A DNA stretch of 40,441 bases from an uncultured Prevotellaceae bacterium (GTDB lineage: Bacteria; Bacteroidota; Bacteroidia; Bacteroidales; Bacteroidaceae). The notes under the pieces were generated by a model. That model searched no databases and was not told where the DNA came from. It saw only the letters and a list, made by a program, of their open reading frames with translations. Location of the stretch: NCBI GenBank assembly GCA_900320255.1, contig ONRS01000151.1, positions 1 through 40,441 on the forward strand. Direction: 5' to 3'. A program made the position numbers and the translations under genes. Below are positions 1 through 8,508 of the stretch, one piece after another (the stretch's first letter is position 1; every line of letters begins with the position of its first letter).

Positions 1-1
1 A

Positions 2-319
2 GCAAAGAGAAAGAGAATTCTGAAACTTACACGTGGTTACTTCGGTGCCCGTAAGAATGTTTGGACAGTAGCCAAGAACACTTGGGAAAAAGGTCTTACC
101 TATGCTTATCGCGACCGTAGGAACAAGAAGCGCACCTTCCGTGCCCTGTGGATTCAGCGTATCAACGCTGCCGCTCGTCTCGAGGGTATGAGCTATTCTG
201 CTCTGATGGGTGGTTTGAACAAGGCCGGCATCGAGATTAACCGTAAGGTGCTCGCTGACCTCGCTGTCAACAACCCTGAGGCTTTCAAGGCTATCGTTGC
301 CAAGGTTGCTAATAAGTAA
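2..319 (+). CDS. rplT: 50S ribosomal protein L20 (5' end missing)
   Basis: The window opens inside this gene: 105 codons are present, in frame from base 2 to the TAA at 317-319. L20 binds 23S rRNA early in large-subunit assembly. The visible protein has the family's very basic N-terminal arm ([18 protein letters not shown]), the central [21 protein letters not shown] segment and the C-terminal globular part with [13 protein letters not shown]. Comparison with typical L20 suggests only about 11 N-terminal residues lie outside the window. It is normally the last gene of infC-rpmI-rplT, and the strong hairpin just downstream fits an operon end. Identification is by family sequence and is secure. 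Confidence 0.98.
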   Translation, partial: AKRKRILKLTRGYFGARKNVWTVAKNTWEKGLTYAYRDRRNKKRTFRALWIQRINAAARLEGMSYSALMGGLNKAGIEINRKVLADLAVNNPEAFKAIVAKVANK

Positions 320-349
320 AAACTACAGCAAACAAGTTTTGCTTGAATG

Positions 350-390
350 AAAGCGTCGCAACTCTCAGTAGGTGCGACGCTTTCTTTTTT
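350..390 (+). terminator. Rho-independent terminator after rplT
   Basis: A perfect 11-bp stem (AAAGCGTCGCA at 350-360 pairing with TGCGACGCTTT at 373-383) encloses a 12-nt loop and runs into a T-rich tract ending at 390. It lies 31 bp after the rplT stop codon. Confidence 0.93.
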
Positions 391-450
391 GCATCGAATG
401 TCAATAAGTCCTTAAGTCCTGTAGTCCGTTGCTAAAACAAAACTCAACGG

Positions 451-475
451 GGCTCTCCGGACTGAGCCGCTTTTT
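451..475. terminator. Possible weak terminator between convergent genes
   Basis: GGCTC (451-455) pairs with GAGCC (464-468). On the plus strand it is followed by TTTTT at 471-475. On the minus strand it follows the stop codon of the histidine kinase and leads into a T-rich stretch (443 down to 433). The stem is only 5 bp, so it could serve either convergent transcript weakly or neither. Confidence 0.4.
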
Positions 476-477
476 GT

Positions 478-2397
478 CTATGCCTTGCTGGTGATGGGCA
501 GCTCCAGGACGAAGCGGCAGCCTTCGTGGTAGGTGGTGTCGAAGGTCAGCGCGCCGCCCAGGTTGGCAACGTGGCGCTGGGTCAGGGGAAGTCCGAGTCC
601 GAGGCCTTCCGAGAGGTCGTTCACCTTAGTGAAAGGAACGTACATGAGCGGCTGGTAAAGGTCGGCGATGCCGGGGCCTGTGTCGCTGAAGACGAACTTT
701 ACGGTATAGGCCGTAGCCGACAGTTGCAACGTGATGTGCTCACCGTCGGAATATTTGGCTGAGTTGTAGAGTATCTCGCGAATGCTGCGCATCAGGTAGA
801 GCTTATTACTGCGAATGAAGAAGGTGTCGGGCAGCGTGGTCTCAAACTGAATGGGCAGATTGGGGAAATGCAGGTGGATTGACGTTATGCACTCGCGTGC
901 CAACTCGTTACACAGCACCTGCTCGTGGCGGTGGCTGCGCAGCTCTTCCGACAGTCCGACTTCGGAAATGTCGTAAAGCATGAGGACCATGCGGTTGAGC
1001 GTATTGGCGTTGTGCTCCATCAAGTCGGAAATCTTGTTGCGCTCGGTGGCCGACAGCTCGTAGAAGTTGTCGCGAAGCACCTGTGCGAAACCGTTGATGA
1101 TGTTGAGCGGCGTGCGTATCTGGTGGGTCATGTTCTGAATGAAGGCCGTCTTCTGCCGTCCGGCTTCCTCGGCCAGCTGGCGCGCCTGCAGCAGTTCGGT
1201 GTTGCGCTGCTGCGTTTCTTCGTTCACGTGGACAATGTCGTTGACGTGGCGGCTGAGCGACTGCTGCATGGTGGCAAAGCTGTTCTGCAGCATTCCTACG
1301 GCATCGGTGCGTGAGGAGTAGGGAATCTGCTCGTCGTAGTGTCCGGCGGCTATGCGCTGTGACTGGCTGACCAGCCGGTTGAGCGGCTTGACGGCACCAA
1401 TGACGATGTGGCGGCTCAGCAGGAAGATGAGTATGAAGCCAATGACGAGGAGCGGTACGAGCACATAGCTGAGCTTGTAGTAGTTATGCAGGATGTCGCT
1501 TTCGGGGCACACCAGTGCAAGGCTCCAGTTGGTGCCTGGCACAGCCTGATAGCAGACCAGCGATGGCTTTCCGTCGATGGTGGTGAACAGTGAGCCCTGC
1601 TTACCCGTAGTCATCTGGTGGCCAATGGCTATAATGTCAGTGCCGTCCTGCGCGTCATTCATGTCGAAGATGGTCTTGTCAACCAGGCGTGTGGAGTCTG
1701 GGTGTACGAAGTAGTGCCCGTCTTGTCCGAGCATGAGAAAATAGGCGTTAGGGTAGGGCTCCTCGGTGGCAATAATCTGCGACAGGCGGGTGAGCGACAG
1801 GTCGGTAGAGATGACGCCGACGAAGTGTCCGTTGTGGTAGAGTGGCCGGCAGTAGGAGGCAATCATGTCGGTGGCCGAGAGCGTACCCTCGTTATAGTCG
1901 TCGAAGGGGTCAACCCAGCACGGCTCGCCCAGTCGGCGCGGTGCCTTGTACCATATCTTGTCGAAGTATTCGTATTCGGCTTCCCTGACGGTGCTGATGC
2001 TGTCGTCGCCGAACCTGACGGAATAGGCCGAGAAGTAGCGGCCATACTGCGGGAAGGTATATGGCTCGGTGGTGATGGAGCAGCCGTTGACGTTGGCATT
2101 GAGCGTGACGATGCGCCTTGAGAGTGCCAGCAGCGAGTCGGGCTGCATGTTTCTGAGTGCTATCTGGTAATTGGCATTGGTGGCTGTCTCAATGGTCGAG
2201 ATGTAGCTCTTCACGCGGTGTGAGGTGGCATCGAGCACACTGACGGCGTGTTCCTGCGCTTCCTGCCTGATGTTGTTGCGCGACTGGAAGAACAGAATGC
2301 CCAGCGAGAGGACGAAGACCAGCGTCGTGAGCAGCACAATGCCCAGGCTGAGCTTCGTCGAAAGCGACTGTCGTATATGGTCAATGATGGTTTTCAT
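478..2397 (-). CDS. dCache-HAMP sensor histidine kinase
   Basis: A complete membrane sensor kinase of 639 residues. A transmembrane helix (about 17-37) precedes a periplasmic region (about 40-308) of double-Cache type, with the paired PLYHNGHFVGVISTDLSL and GQDGHYFVHPDST segments that mark the ligand-binding folds. A second helix (about 311-334) leads to HAMP and a coiled coil (335-415). The H-box is MTHQIRTP with phospho-acceptor His425. The ATPase domain has N-box Asn545, G1 box DTGPG (572-576) and G2 box GLGLGLP (about 598-604). No receiver domain and no response regulator gene are nearby, so the partner is unknown. The ATG overlaps the TGA of the upstream sensor (ATGA, 2394-2397), which implies translational coupling to that degenerate paralogue. 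The ligand cannot be deduced. Confidence 0.93.
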   Translation of the reverse strand: MKTIIDHIRQSLSTKLSLGIVLLTTLVFVLSLGILFFQSRNNIRQEAQEHAVSVLDATSHRVKSYISTIETATNANYQIALRNMQPDSLLALSRRIVTLNANVNGCSITTEPYTFPQYGRYFSAYSVRFGDDSISTVREAEYEYFDKIWYKAPRRLGEPCWVDPFDDYNEGTLSATDMIASYCRPLYHNGHFVGVISTDLSLTRLSQIIATEEPYPNAYFLMLGQDGHYFVHPDSTRLVDKTIFDMNDAQDGTDIIAIGHQMTTGKQGSLFTTIDGKPSLVCYQAVPGTNWSLALVCPESDILHNYYKLSYVLVPLLVIGFILIFLLSRHIVIGAVKPLNRLVSQSQRIAAGHYDEQIPYSSRTDAVGMLQNSFATMQQSLSRHVNDIVHVNEETQQRNTELLQARQLAEEAGRQKTAFIQNMTHQIRTPLNIINGFAQVLRDNFYELSATERNKISDLMEHNANTLNRMVLMLYDISEVGLSEELRSHRHEQVLCNELARECITSIHLHFPNLPIQFETTLPDTFFIRSNKLYLMRSIREILYNSAKYSDGEHITLQLSATAYTVKFVFSDTGPGIADLYQPLMYVPFTKVNDLSEGLGLGLPLTQRHVANLGGALTFDTTYHEGCRFVLELPITSKA

Positions 2398-3890
2398 TTC
2401 TTCTTATTATTAACTTCAAGCAGGTCGTTGAGCACGTCGGTTATGTTTTCCCCCTCATGCAGAATGTCAGTCACGAGCTGCTGCACTTCCGCAGGCTTCA
2501 GGGTGCGGCTGTTGTGGCACAGCTCGTCAACATTGCTGCTGATGGCGTTGACGGGGGTCAGCATCTGGTTAGTCATGTTGTGCAGCACAGCGGTCTTCAT
2601 GTGGTCGGCCTCACGGGCCTGTTCGTAGGCTTCGGCCAGTCCGGCACCCCGTTCGCGCAGCGTCTCGTTCAGGCGTTCCAGCTCGCCCATGTTGGCCGAC
2701 AGCGCCAGCTGCATCTGCCTGAAGTTGGCCTGCAGGCGTCCCACTTCGTCGTGATGCCGGCTGTCGGGTATGGTCTCGTCGTAGTGCCCTTCCGAAATGC
2801 GCCGGGCTGACTCGGTCAGCATGCGCAGGGGCAGCAGCTGGTGGTGGGTGAACAACTGGCAGAGCACCAGCAGCACCAGCAGGCCGATGCCGGCAATGGC
2901 CAGCACTATGTACAGCAGCTGGTTATAGTCGCCGAAGATGTCGTCCTCTGGGTAGATAATGCCTGCGCTCCATCCCAGCTTGTTCATTGACCGGCCAGGC
3001 ACAACGGCGCGCGTAAAGGGCTTGTAGAAGACGTAGCTGTCAACACCGTCCAGTCGGAAATGCCGGTAGCCCGTCTCACCGGCCACCATGGCGCGTGCGG
3101 CTTCTTCCACCTCTGGGTCAGTATCATTGGCAGGCACCGAGAAAACCGTTTCGTGCAGCAGTTTGGTGCTGTCGGGGTGAACGATGAACGAACCGTCGCT
3201 TCCCAGCAGTACGGCATAGGAGTTTGGTGAGGGCTTGGCTGACAGCACAATATCGGAGAGCAGGGCCAGCGTCACATCAACGCCAAGTACCCCAATGGCG
3301 CGTCCCTCCTTATTATATATAGGCAGGCAGAAAGAGATGAGTGCTTCGTCTTCAGCGTCTTCGTTCTTTAGCGGCCCAACCCAGCTGGGGTGTCCGCTTT
3401 CCAAAGGTAAAGTGTACCACGACTGCTCTGTGTAGGGAACGTTACCGAACGTCTCTGACTGAATGAGGTGTGAGTCCTCGGTGTTCAGCTGGCCTGAGTG
3501 CTCATGGTGCAGGTAAGCCATGAAGTACTGTCCGCGACTCTTGTAGTAATAGGGCTCGAAAGCAATGGCGCAGCCGTCAATGTAAGGGTTGGCTTCCAGA
3601 AGTTCCCGACAGTAGTCGAACATGCGGTCCGGCTCGTCCAGATGCTGCGTCATGTCCCAGTAGATGTTGCCTGACGCCTGTTCCACGCTTAACAGTACGT
3701 TGTCGGTATGTTGCACGGTGGCGGTGAGCGTCTGTCCGGCTTTCTCAAGCGCTTCCTGTCTTAATGCCTTGCGCGAGAAGCTGAACATCACGAACAGCGC
3801 TATGCCTAACAGCAAAGCAACAGCAAGCACCACCATCAGGCTGATGCGTACGGATAAGGTATTGGCTATTATTTTTTTCAGTTGGTTCAT
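2394..3890 (-). CDS. Degenerate dCache-HAMP sensor lacking phospho-acceptor His and ATPase domain
   Basis: A 498-residue paralogue of the downstream kinase. It has the same order: transmembrane helix (about 13-36), double-Cache periplasmic region (about 40-320, with PIYNKEGRAIGVLGVDVTL and GSDGSFIVHPDST), second helix (about 325-347), HAMP and coiled coil (348-430). It then has a DHp-like helix reading MTNQMLTPVNAI, where Asn441 stands in the position of the catalytic histidine. The protein ends about 50 residues later (EVNNKKK) with no ATP-binding domain. It therefore cannot autophosphorylate by the normal mechanism. The retained DHp helices suggest dimerisation with the kinase encoded immediately downstream, with which it shares a 4-bp overlap. 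The reading frame is clean, so this looks like a selected form and not a fresh frameshift. It lies 12 bp downstream of tex. Confidence 0.9.
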   Translation of the reverse strand: MNQLKKIIANTLSVRISLMVVLAVALLLGIALFVMFSFSRKALRQEALEKAGQTLTATVQHTDNVLLSVEQASGNIYWDMTQHLDEPDRMFDYCRELLEANPYIDGCAIAFEPYYYKSRGQYFMAYLHHEHSGQLNTEDSHLIQSETFGNVPYTEQSWYTLPLESGHPSWVGPLKNEDAEDEALISFCLPIYNKEGRAIGVLGVDVTLALLSDIVLSAKPSPNSYAVLLGSDGSFIVHPDSTKLLHETVFSVPANDTDPEVEEAARAMVAGETGYRHFRLDGVDSYVFYKPFTRAVVPGRSMNKLGWSAGIIYPEDDIFGDYNQLLYIVLAIAGIGLLVLLVLCQLFTHHQLLPLRMLTESARRISEGHYDETIPDSRHHDEVGRLQANFRQMQLALSANMGELERLNETLRERGAGLAEAYEQAREADHMKTAVLHNMTNQMLTPVNAISSNVDELCHNSRTLKPAEVQQLVTDILHEGENITDVLNDLLEVNNKKK

Positions 3891-3902
3891 GGGCTTAAAG
3901 GA

Positions 3903-6065
3903 TTATGTCTTGTTCAGTCCCTTCATGCTGAGGGAGATACGCTTGCGGCGCAAATCGACGGCCATGACGCGCACGCGCACATGTTGGTGGAGCCGCACTA
4001 CCTGCGTGGGGTCGCTGACGTAGCGGTCGGCCAGTTGCGAGACGTGCACCAGTCCGTCCTGGTGAACGCCTATATCGACAAAGGCCCCAAAGTTAGTGAT
4101 GTTGGTCACAATGCCGGGCAGCTCCATGCCTTCCTGCAGGTCGTCGATGGTCTGTACGCTGTCGTCGAACTCGAACTCCTCAATCTGTTCGCGCGGGTCG
4201 CGTCCGGGTTTCTCCAGTTCGTGCATGATGTCAGTAAGGGTGGGCATGCCGACGTCGGCCGTCACATACTTCTTGATGTCGATGGCCGCACGTTTCTCCT
4301 TATTGCTAATCAGGTCGGCTACGGTGCAGTCGTTGTCCTTTGCCATTTGCTCGACGATGGCATAGCTCTCGGGGTGAACGGCTGAGTTGTCGAGTGGGTT
4401 CTTAGCTTCAGGAATGCGTAGGAATCCGGCACTCTGCTGGTAGGCGGCGGGCCCGAGTCGGGGCACCTTCTTCAGTTGTGCCCTGCTGGTGAAGGCTCCG
4501 TGCTCGCGGCGGTAATCCACAATGTTCTGCGCCAGCACGGGGCCCAGTCCGCTGACGTAGGTCAGCAGGTGCTGTGAGGCGGTGTTGAGGTTCACGCCAA
4601 CGGAATTGACGCAGCTCTCCACCACGTGGTCGAGCGAGTGCTTCAGCTTGGTTTGGTCCACGTCGTGCTGATACTGTCCCACACCGATGCTCTTCGGGTC
4701 AATCTTCACCAGTTCGGCCAGCGGGTCCATGAGTCGGCGGCCTATGGAGACGGCTCCGCGCACGGTGACATCCTCGTCGGGGAACTCGTCGCGGGCCACC
4801 TTCGATGCGGAATAGACCGAGGCGCCGTCTTCGCTGACGACGTAGGTGGTGGGTGCGGGGTGTTGGGTGGAGGACAACACGTCTTCGACGAAGGCACGCG
4901 TCTCGCGGCTGGCGGTACCGTTGCCTATGGCGATGGCCTCGATGTGGTAGTCGGCCAGCATCTGCTGCAGGTGTACGGTGGCTTGCATGCGGTGGTTAAT
5001 GGGCGGGTGGGGAAATATGGCCTCATGGTGCAGCAGGTTGCCCTGCGCGTCCAGACACACCACCTTGCAGCCCGTGCGGAAGCCCGGGTCGATGCCCATG
5101 ACACGCTTCTGGCCAAGCGGAGCCGAGAGCAGCAGCTGGCGCAGGTTCTGGGCGAAGACGTTGATGGCCTCTTCGTCGGCCCGCTGCTTGCTGAGGGCTG
5201 CAAACTCGGTCTCAATGCTGGGCAGCAACAGTCGCTTGTAGCCGTCCTCGACAGCCTCTTCTAACAGGCGGCGGCAGGCTCTCCCTTCGTGGGATGGGGT
5301 AGGGGGAAGGCTACGTTTCAGCCGTGCTATGGCGTCGTCATCCTCAATGGTGATGCTGACGCGCAGCACGCCTTCCTCCTCGCCACGGCGCATGGCCAGC
5401 AGACGGTGGCTGGAGCAACGCTTCAGAGGTTCTTCCCAATCAAAGTAGTCGCTGTATTTCTGGGCCTCGTCAGTATCCTTTTTGGCTTTGACAACCTTGG
5501 AGACAATGAAAGCCTCGCGGCGGAAGGCGGCACGCACGCTGTTGCGGTTGCGCTCGTCCTCGCTCACTTGTTCGGCTATGATGTCCTGCGCGCCCTTCAG
5601 GGCTTCTGCCGTGTTGGTAACGTCACCCTTGACAAAGCGTTTGGCGGTCTCTGCCGGGTGCGGTTCGCGTTGCAGCATCAGGAGTTGTGCCAGCGGCTCC
5701 AGTCCCCGTTCGCGGGCAACCTGTGCGCGTGTCCTGCGGCGCGGCTTGTAGGGCAGGTAGATGTCTTCGAGCGTCGTAGCATCCCAGCAGTCGCTGATGC
5801 GCTGCTGCAGTTCGGGCGTCATCTTCTCTTGTTCGGTAATGGTCTTGACGATGGTCTCCTTGCGGTGTGCTATCTCCTTCAGGCGTTCCACACGGTCGCT
5901 GATGGCGGTTATCTGAACCTCATCGAGCCCTCCGGTGCGTTCCTTGCGGTAGCGTGAAATAAAGGGAATGGTGCACCCCTCGTCGAGCAGCTTGAGCGTG
6001 TTCTCTACCGCGTGTTCGTTGAGGTGCAACTCCGTGGCAATGAGTCGGGTAAATATCTTGATCAT
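3903..6065 (-). CDS. tex: Tex-family RNA-binding transcription accessory protein
   Basis: Tex is a cytoplasmic nucleic-acid-binding protein conserved in bacteria and related to eukaryotic Spt6. The 720 residues show the Tex N-terminal helical region (1-200), a YqgF/RNase H-like fold beginning at VMGIDPGFRTGCKV (322-335), tandem helix-hairpin-helix motifs (about 493-550, VSGLGPVLAQNIVDYR and VPRLGPAAYQ) and a C-terminal S1 domain (about 647-716, GIVTNITNFGAFVDIGVHQDG). A short stretch at residues 252-262 (SLPPTPSHEGR) does not look like the family at that place and matches the translation of a GC-rich interspersed repeat type; it sits just before the YqgF domain. The gene starts 34 bp after a good minus-strand promoter and leads an apparent three-gene transcript with both sensors. 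Confidence 0.95.
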   Translation of the reverse strand: MIKIFTRLIATELHLNEHAVENTLKLLDEGCTIPFISRYRKERTGGLDEVQITAISDRVERLKEIAHRKETIVKTITEQEKMTPELQQRISDCWDATTLEDIYLPYKPRRRTRAQVARERGLEPLAQLLMLQREPHPAETAKRFVKGDVTNTAEALKGAQDIIAEQVSEDERNRNSVRAAFRREAFIVSKVVKAKKDTDEAQKYSDYFDWEEPLKRCSSHRLLAMRRGEEEGVLRVSITIEDDDAIARLKRSLPPTPSHEGRACRRLLEEAVEDGYKRLLLPSIETEFAALSKQRADEEAINVFAQNLRQLLLSAPLGQKRVMGIDPGFRTGCKVVCLDAQGNLLHHEAIFPHPPINHRMQATVHLQQMLADYHIEAIAIGNGTASRETRAFVEDVLSSTQHPAPTTYVVSEDGASVYSASKVARDEFPDEDVTVRGAVSIGRRLMDPLAELVKIDPKSIGVGQYQHDVDQTKLKHSLDHVVESCVNSVGVNLNTASQHLLTYVSGLGPVLAQNIVDYRREHGAFTSRAQLKKVPRLGPAAYQQSAGFLRIPEAKNPLDNSAVHPESYAIVEQMAKDNDCTVADLISNKEKRAAIDIKKYVTADVGMPTLTDIMHELEKPGRDPREQIEEFEFDDSVQTIDDLQEGMELPGIVTNITNFGAFVDIGVHQDGLVHVSQLADRYVSDPTQVVRLHQHVRVRVMAVDLRRKRISLSMKGLNKT
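5280..5312 (-). repeat. In-frame repeat-like insert in tex
   Basis: On the coding strand this 33-bp tract is a C-rich run followed by a G-rich run (AGCCTTCCCCCTACCCCATC onward to CGAAGGGAGA), encoding SLPPTPSHEGR. Its composition resembles the interspersed CCCCCTAC/GGGGGA elements at 8191-8460 rather than the flanking tex sequence. Identification as an insertion rests on my recollection of normal Tex sequence at this position. Confidence 0.45.
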
Positions 6066-6099
6066 TTCTTGATTGTCATTGATAATTAAGTTTTGACTG

Positions 6100-6130
6100 C
6101 AAATATACGAAAAAGCGGGTGAAATACAAA
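6100..6130 (-). promoter_or_regulatory. Bacteroidetes-type promoter for tex and the sensor pair
   Basis: Read on the minus strand, TTTG (6130-6127) is followed after exactly 19 nt by TATATTTG (6107-6100). This matches the Bacteroidetes -33/-7 consensus TTTG and TAnnTTTG. The tex ATG lies 34 nt further on. Confidence 0.8.
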
Positions 6131-6148
6131 ATAAATAAAGACAAATTC

Positions 6149-6179
6149 TTCGCTAAGTCGATTTTTTACACTACCTTTG
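6149..6179 (+). promoter_or_regulatory. Bacteroidetes-type promoter for the ABC-F gene
   Basis: TACCTTTG at 6172-6179 matches the -7 element TAnnTTTG exactly. TTCG at 6149-6152, 19 nt upstream, is a 3-of-4 match to the -33 element. It is divergent from the tex promoter within the same 147-bp intergenic region. Confidence 0.75.
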
Positions 6180-6212
6180 CATCCGTAAAACCATTACAAA
6201 TAAAGAAAAAAG

Positions 6213-8138
6213 GTGATTTCTATAGAGAATTTGAAGGTCGAGTTCAGCGCGAAGCCGCTGTTTGAGGGCGCATCGTTCGTGGTGAACGCCAAAGACCGCA
6301 TCGCCTTGGTGGGCAAGAACGGAGCAGGAAAGTCAACGCTGCTGAAAATCATCAGCGGCCTGCAGCAGCCAACCGACGGCAGGGTGAGTGTCCCGCAGGA
6401 TACGCAGGTGGGCTACCTGCCGCAGGTGATGGTGCTGGCTGACGACACTACCGTTGCCGACGAGGCCCGCAAGGCCTTTGCCGACGTAGCTGCGCTGAAG
6501 CAGCGCGTGGCGGAGCTGGAGCGGCAGATGGGCGAGCGCACGGACTATGAGACCGACGACTATATGGCACTGGTGGAACGCTACACCCAGGCACACGAGC
6601 GCTACCTGATGATGGGTGCCGAGAGCCAGGAGGCAGCGCTGGAACGCACGCTGGTGGGACTGGGCTTCCGTCGTGAGGACTTCGGTCGCCCCACGAGTGA
6701 GTTCTCGGGCGGTTGGCGCATGCGTATTGAGCTGGCCAAGATACTGTTGCAACGTCCTGACGTGCTGCTGCTTGACGAGCCGACCAACCATCTGGACATT
6801 GAGTCCATACAGTGGCTGGAGCAGTTTCTGGCCACGTCGCCGTCGGCTGTCATGCTGGTCAGTCACGACCGTGCATTCATCAATAATGTATGTAACCGCA
6901 CGCTCGAAATATCGTGCGGACACATTATCGACTATAAGGTGAAGTACGACGAGTATGTGGTGCTGCGCCGCGAACGCCGCGAACAGCAGCAGCGTGCCTA
7001 CGAGAACCAACAGAAGGAAATGGCCGACATGCGCCAGTTTATAGAGCGTTTCCGCTATCAGGCGACGAAGGCCGTGCAGGTACAGCAGAAAATCAAGCAG
7101 TTAGAGAAGATGGTCCCCATCGAGATAGACGAGGTGGATACGTCGGCCCTGCACCTGAAGTTCCCGCCCTGTCTGCGGTCGGGTGACTATCCCGTCATTT
7201 GCGACGAGGTGGGCAAACGTTATGGAGAGCACACGGTGTTCTCGGGCGTGAACCTGACCATTAAGCGAGGCGAGAAAGTGGCCTTCGTGGGTAAGAACGG
7301 CGAGGGAAAGACTACGCTGGTGAAATGTATCATGAACGAGATTCCCTTTGACGGACTGCTGAAGATAGGTCACAACGTGCAGATAGGCTATTTCGCACAG
7401 AACCAGGCACAGCTGCTGGACGAGAGCCTGACGGTGTTCCAGACCATTGACAACGTGGCGAAGGGCGACATACGCCTGAAGATACGCGACCTGCTCGGGG
7501 CCTTTATGTTCGGTGGCGAGGCCAGCGACAAGAAGGTCAAGGTGCTGAGTGGCGGCGAGCGGTCGAGACTGGCCATGATCAAGCTGCTGCTGGAACCTGT
7601 CAACCTGCTTATTCTGGATGAGCCGACCAATCACCTCGACATGGCGTCGAAGGACGTGCTGAAGGAGGCCGTCAAGGCTTTCGACGGAACGGCCATCGTG
7701 GTCAGCCACGACCGTGAGTTCCTTGACGGGCTGGTGACGAAGGTGTATGAGTTTGGCGGCGGCAAGGTGCGCGAGCACTTGGGCGGCATCTACGACTTCC
7801 TGCGCAGCCGGCAGGTGACTGAGCTTAACCAGTTGGGCGAGGTTACTTCCAATAAGGCCAATGAGGCCAATAAGCCCCATGAGTCCAAGCCGGACTACGC
7901 CCAACACAAGGAACAGCAGCGGCGGCTGCGCAAAGCAGAGCGGGCTGTCGAGGAGAGTGAGCGCAAGATCAACGATATGGAACAGCGGCTGAAGGAACTC
8001 GACCAATTGTTGATGGACCCGGAAAAGGCTTCCGACATGGTGCTGGTCACAGAATACACCACTACCAAGCGGGCACTGGACGAGGAAGTGGAACGATGGG
8101 AAAAACTATCGGAGGAACTGGAAGAATTAACTAACTAA
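6213..8138 (+). CDS. ABC-F family ATPase (Uup/YheS-like)
   Basis: Two ABC ATPase domains lie in one soluble 641-residue chain with no membrane segments. This is the layout of ABC-F proteins that act on the ribosome. Domain 1 has Walker A GKNGAGKST (34-42), signature FSGGW and Walker B VLLLDEPTNHLD. A charged interdomain linker (about 245-315) follows. Domain 2 has GKNGEGKTT, LSGGERSRLA and LLILDEPTNHLD. A C-terminal coiled coil (about 562-641) is typical of the Uup/YheS branches. The start is a GTG at 6213 preceded by an A-rich stretch. Residues about 546-558 (NKANEANKPHESK), just before the coiled coil, are encoded by a 9-bp-period repeat. Which subfamily it belongs to, and whether it affects antibiotic resistance, cannot be told from the sequence. 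Confidence 0.93.
   Translation: MISIENLKVEFSAKPLFEGASFVVNAKDRIALVGKNGAGKSTLLKIISGLQQPTDGRVSVPQDTQVGYLPQVMVLADDTTVADEARKAFADVAALKQRVAELERQMGERTDYETDDYMALVERYTQAHERYLMMGAESQEAALERTLVGLGFRREDFGRPTSEFSGGWRMRIELAKILLQRPDVLLLDEPTNHLDIESIQWLEQFLATSPSAVMLVSHDRAFINNVCNRTLEISCGHIIDYKVKYDEYVVLRRERREQQQRAYENQQKEMADMRQFIERFRYQATKAVQVQQKIKQLEKMVPIEIDEVDTSALHLKFPPCLRSGDYPVICDEVGKRYGEHTVFSGVNLTIKRGEKVAFVGKNGEGKTTLVKCIMNEIPFDGLLKIGHNVQIGYFAQNQAQLLDESLTVFQTIDNVAKGDIRLKIRDLLGAFMFGGEASDKKVKVLSGGERSRLAMIKLLLEPVNLLILDEPTNHLDMASKDVLKEAVKAFDGTAIVVSHDREFLDGLVTKVYEFGGGKVREHLGGIYDFLRSRQVTELNQLGEVTSNKANEANKPHESKPDYAQHKEQQRRLRKAERAVEESERKINDMEQRLKELDQLLMDPEKASDMVLVTEYTTTKRALDEEVERWEKLSEELEELTN
7849..7888 (+). repeat. 9-bp-period tandem repeat in the ABC-F linker
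   Basis: Four degenerate 9-bp units follow one another: CCAATAAGG, CCAATGAGG, CCAATAAGC, CCCATGAGT. They are in phase with codons and encode the flexible segment between ATPase domain 2 and the C-terminal coiled coil. The units resemble those at 21647, 27072 and 28947. Confidence 0.8.
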
Positions 8139-8190
8139 AGTTTCCTACCTCCATGAATAGCGAGATAATCAGTAAAATTAAGCCCGAAGT

Positions 8191-8338
8191 GACCTCCCCT
8201 CGCTCGGCCCGCAGGGACGCTTGCCAGAGCAAGAACCCCTTCTGTAGGAGGGGGACGATCACTACGCAAGGGCATGCAAAGTATCTGTTCTCCCCCTACA
8301 GGGGGAGTCAGAGGGGGTCAGGAATTAGAGGGGGTCAG
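8191..8338. repeat. Inverted-repeat-ended element, copy 1
   Basis: This copy begins with GACCTCCCCT, carries a 40-bp GC-rich insert relative to copy 2, then has CCTTCTGTAGGAGGGGGAC, an AT-richer core with AAGGGCATGCA, and ends with TCCCCCTACAGGGGGAGTCA followed by GAGGGGGTC repeats. The two ends are imperfect reverse complements of each other, and each end contains its own small palindrome (CTGTAG or CTACAG flanked by C- and G-runs). It has no open frame of significance. The structure resembles a REP/MITE-like non-autonomous element. Confidence 0.7.
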
Positions 8339-8347
8339 GGAATTTGT

Positions 8348-8460
8348 GACCTCCCCTGGCCCCTCCTGTAGGAGGGGGACCATTACTACTCAAGGGCATG
8401 CACGCATGCCGTCCTCCCCCTACAGGGGGAGTCAGAGGGGGTCAGGAGTCAGAGGGGGGC
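8348..8460. repeat. Inverted-repeat-ended element, copy 2
   Basis: This is a direct repeat of copy 1 with the same order: GACCTCCCCTGGCCCCTCC, CTGTAGGAGGGGGACCAT, core with CAAGGGCATGCACGCATGCC, then TCCCCCTACAGGGGGAGTCA and GAGGGGGTC. The left end reads as the approximate reverse complement of the right end, so one unit could fold into a long hairpin. Copies 1 and 2, with short flanks, fill the 370-bp gap (8139-8508) between the ABC-F and peptidase genes; I see no gene or clear promoter there. Confidence 0.75.
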
Positions 8461-8508
8461 ATAAGAGAGGGAAACTTCAATTAACTAATCAATAACAGTA
8501 GAATAATA

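Noticed and set aside
8153-8495. Small plus-strand ORFs in the gap after the ABC-F gene
   Set aside because: They are translations of the two repeat copies (repeated RGSQRGSG-type peptides) without a start context.
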